Shown here in pieces: positions 61,431 through 64,000 of a stretch of 64,000 nt of DNA (position 1 is the first letter of the stretch; every line of letters begins with the position of its first letter). Source of the stretch: Cristatella mucedo (taxonomy: Eukaryota; Bryozoa; Phylactolaemata; Cristatellidae); contig WPIO01000016.1 of assembly GCA_009760855.2 (NCBI GenBank), forward strand, positions 4,673,001 through 4,737,000. The letters are read 5' to 3'. A program made the translations under genes and the position numbers. The notes beneath the pieces are model-generated. The model was not told the origin of the DNA and made no database searches. It saw only the letters and a program-made list of their open reading frames with translations.

Positions 61431-61850
61431 ATCAGCTAGCGTAGATCAAGAGAATTGATAATTTGTGAAGTTCATAATAGTTGAACATAAAAATTATTAA
61501 TAAATCATTAAGTCAGGTATACACTACGGAATTTTCGAGCGTGTAAAGGCAATTGCGAGATAGAGAATTTTTGAATAATGGAAAGTAATCGTTAATGCAA
61601 GTGGCAATACGATATTTGTCGCATAGTTAGTTGAGAAGGTAGAGAAAGATTAAGATCAATTTTGTCTATAACGGAATAAATTCTTATGACATTTCTAAGA
61701 GAATTTTTTTACTAATAATCTTGTCGCATAAATATAAAAATATTTCAGAAAAATTCAGTCGTGAATTCATACTTTATCGTTTGGATACATTTTGTCAATT
61801 AAGAATTGTATATTATTCCCATGAATGGACATATAGATCAATTGTTGTCA
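61431..61850. other. AT-rich spacer
   Basis: AT-rich with no gene or repeat recognised. It may continue the diverged unit, but I cannot align it with confidence. Confidence 0.4.
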
Positions 61851-61985
61851 AGGCCAGTTGGTACTGGCCAGTCGCCGTTGGTCCAGTAGTCGCAGACCAG
61901 ATGGTATAAGATCATTTGTGGTGTTGGCCGAATGGTACAGGCCAACTATCGTAGGGGCAGCAGTCGTCAGTTCAATAGTCACGCA
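61851..61985. repeat. Small hairpin and GGCCAGT-type repeats
   Basis: GGCCAGT-TGGT-ACTGGCC (61852-61869) is a perfect 7-bp stem. Loosely similar blocks follow (GGCCAGTCGCCGTTGGTCCA, GGCCGAATGGTACAGGCC). Its style recalls the CpG-rich minisatellite of the array units (CACTGGCCAGCGGTCGC), but homology is unproven. Confidence 0.45.
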
Positions 61986-62639
61986 ACCGTTCTCCGATTC
62001 TATTAGAAAAGCATCACTTAAATAATAACAAATAATATTATTGCTGTTATAAGCATGGTAAACCATTGTTGGTTGCACATTACGGTATTGTTTTATTTCC
62101 ATGTAGTTTGAACCCAAAAGTTCAAGGCGTGGATCTTACAGGTCATCAATGGAATCTAAACTTATCATTATACCAGTGTGTCATATCTAGTCTTGATTAG
62201 GCATTTGTCCTGCTAATCAGCACTAATGAGTGGTTCTAAGATAATAGGCAGGAACATAATGCAACCAAGAATTAACATTTCAGTCAGACATTAAGCAGTA
62301 TTAATAGTGTGCCAGCTCGGCTAGACCTTCAATGCAAAAACATCGTCAACCAAAAATTATGAAAAACAATCCAGGAGAGGCAAAGTATCCAAAAGAGAAA
62401 ACTTCATTCCCACCCAGACTTTGCATATTGGATTGCATTTATTCAAGTTGTATGCTCCACTGAACTGGCATGCTAAATGCCAAGTTTAATAAAACAGCAT
62501 AATGAATTAGACTAAGTTGGTTGATGCTAGGCATAATTAAGGCGTGACCATATAAAAAAGATATTACTTCTGCACGGATGTTCAAAACCGATAAAAGTAA
62601 GTATCAAAGAAAGTAGTAGATGAAAACACGGTCACTACA
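61986..62639. other. Intergenic, no recognised feature
   Basis: AT-rich unique-looking DNA. Confidence 0.4.
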
Positions 62640-62935
62640 ACGTGGGTAAATGAATGGAAAGACAGAAAGGGATTGACTGAGAGTGACTAGGGTTTTTGAA
62701 AATCGGCAGAGTATAAGAAGTTATGGATTAAACGCCTCCATGGCAAGCAGCGAAGACAAAATTGAAAGACAGCTAGGTTGGTAAGGAAGAAAGGTAGGAA
62801 GTAGGAGGCCAGAGGACGAAAGGAATATGATAAGATGCAAGAGAAATAGAGTGAGATTGATTAAACATGAAGGATAAGCAGGCTGAAGACAGACAGGAAC
62901 ACATAACAAGAGGCAGACAATAAGATCACCAGTAG
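62640..62935. other. Purine-rich strand-asymmetric stretch
   Basis: The + strand is dominated by A and G (GAAAGACAGAAAGGGATTG, AAGGAAGAAAGGTAGGAAG, and similar) without a clean repeat period. The only long open frame is its pyrimidine-rich complement (Leu/Ser/Pro-rich), an artefact. Confidence 0.6.
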
Positions 62936-63130
62936 AGGTACTGGAGATAGGAAAATTAGCCTCGCCGTAGGTTTCTTATTGTATTATCTAATTGAAAAAG
63001 ATCAAATAGTAACCGTTTCAGCAACCTCATTTTGGTATGAGGGAGTCGAAACTCACTGCTTTATCTCCAGCTATGTGCGTAGTCAAAGAAGAGGCGCCAG
63101 AGGTACTAGAATTAAAGCCATGCCCTCGCA
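62936..63130. other. Spacer before second CA/TG block
   Basis: No recognised feature. The overlapping + strand frames are not supported by any motif. Confidence 0.35.
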
Positions 63131-63875
63131 CTTTCAAACTTACACGTTCACACAAAACATGTTCTTATACACGCATGCAAACGCAGTGCCTAAACACGTG
63201 CACACACATGCAAACACAAGTGTAATTACAGGTGAACATAAATCTGCACAGATGTGTAAACACGCATCTGCCGAAACTTGTGAACGCTTGTGTGCACACC
63301 CCGGCGGACAAGTACACCTGTACAGAAAAAGAGCATGCACAGGTGCAGAAACACCGGGAACACACACTTGCATGCGCATAAATGTTCACAGGCATGGGCC
63401 CAGACCAGTTAACCCACGAGTGTACTCAAATGTACACACACACACACGTGTGCACACTTGCAAATGCACATGTGCACAACCATGACCACATTTATGTGCA
63501 CAAACGTGTGCTCAAACGTGTGCACACCTATGTGTACAACTAAATGCACAACCATGTGCACACAAAGGTGCTGACCCATGTGTATACAGATATGCCCACA
63601 ACACATATTCTTATACGTGTGCATATGCTTGTGCACCTACGGCTGCGCACTCACATGAATACACACACACACACACACATCTAAAAACACATGTGAGGAC
63701 AAATGTGCACAACCATGTGCGCACTAATATGATCAAACATAGGCGCAGACATATGTATACAAATGTGCACACGCCTATATGCAACTGCACGTGCACACAC
63801 ATGTGCATGTACATGTGAAAGCATATGTGCACACTCAAGTGCACATGCATGTGCACATGCCTATGTTCACACGTT
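63131..63875. repeat. CA/TG-rich degenerate minisatellite, copy 2
   Basis: Units of the same type as at 17649-18455 (GTGCACAC, ACATGTGCAC, CAAATGTGCACA) over about 745 bp, with an (AC)n run at 63660-63680. Confidence 0.9.
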
Positions 63876-63965
63876 GAAGCCACACCCTCTAAAATGGCAT
63901 TACTTTAACTTATTCATCATTTCCCGCCTCCAATTTTGCTGATGACTTTGTTACACCTAATTGTA
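63876..63965. repeat. Conserved right flank of CA/TG block, copy 2
   Basis: Aligns with 18456-18560 immediately after the satellite (CTCTAAAATG shared, then TTGCTGATGACT against TCGGCTGATCACT). Confidence 0.6.
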
Positions 63966-64000
63966 CAGCATACATTGCAATCTTTCCCGTGAGAGGAAGC

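Overview
The window is nuclear DNA of a metazoan, most likely an invertebrate. Coding sequence is sparse and split by introns with GT-AG borders. Most of the rest is non-LTR retrotransposon debris, tRNA-derived SINEs, a MITE-like element and CA-rich satellites. No operons, Shine-Dalgarno sites, CRISPR arrays or prokaryotic gene density are present. I cannot fix the phylum from sequence alone. The LINE remnants are of the CR1/L2 type, recognised by LHWLPVKQRI and LKSFGD motifs and a 3' tail containing TGTAAAGCGCCT.

Layout. 1-7.3 kb: CA-rich and (ACACGC)n repeats, two SINE families, three CR1/L2-like LINE remnants, a (GACA)n microsatellite, GGACATTTCC-motif repeats and a MITE-like element. 7.8-13.9 kb: an unrecognised multi-exon gene on the + strand. 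Its last two exons (12023-13133 and 13613-13836) are convincing, while the upstream exons are provisional; two LINE fragments lie in its introns. 13.9-20.5 kb: more SINE and LINE debris, including a possible 5'-inverted LINE, and a 750-bp CA/TG-rich satellite block. About 20.56-60.96 kb: the dominant feature, a head-to-tail array of eight copies of a ~5.1-kb unit that are nearly identical over most of their length. 61-64 kb: a diverged partial copy of the same unit, an AT-rich stretch, a purine-rich stretch and a second CA/TG-rich block whose right flank matches that of the first.

The array. The seven complete periods are about 5033-5108 bp. A tRNA-derived SINE lies exactly at each of the seven unit junctions and is missing at both array ends. 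Each unit also carries a tRNA-Asn-like relic, a CpG-rich degenerate minisatellite and a variable (TAA)n tract. Diagnostic variants sort the units into a left and a right group, and unit 4 switches from one to the other inside itself. Both edges fade into diverged copies. This pattern fits unequal exchange and gene conversion. I found no convincing gene in the unit: many short frames are shared, but only because the units are so alike, and between-unit indels break frames freely.

The only protein-coding gene I support well is the 8.5-13.8 kb gene, whose function I do not recognise.
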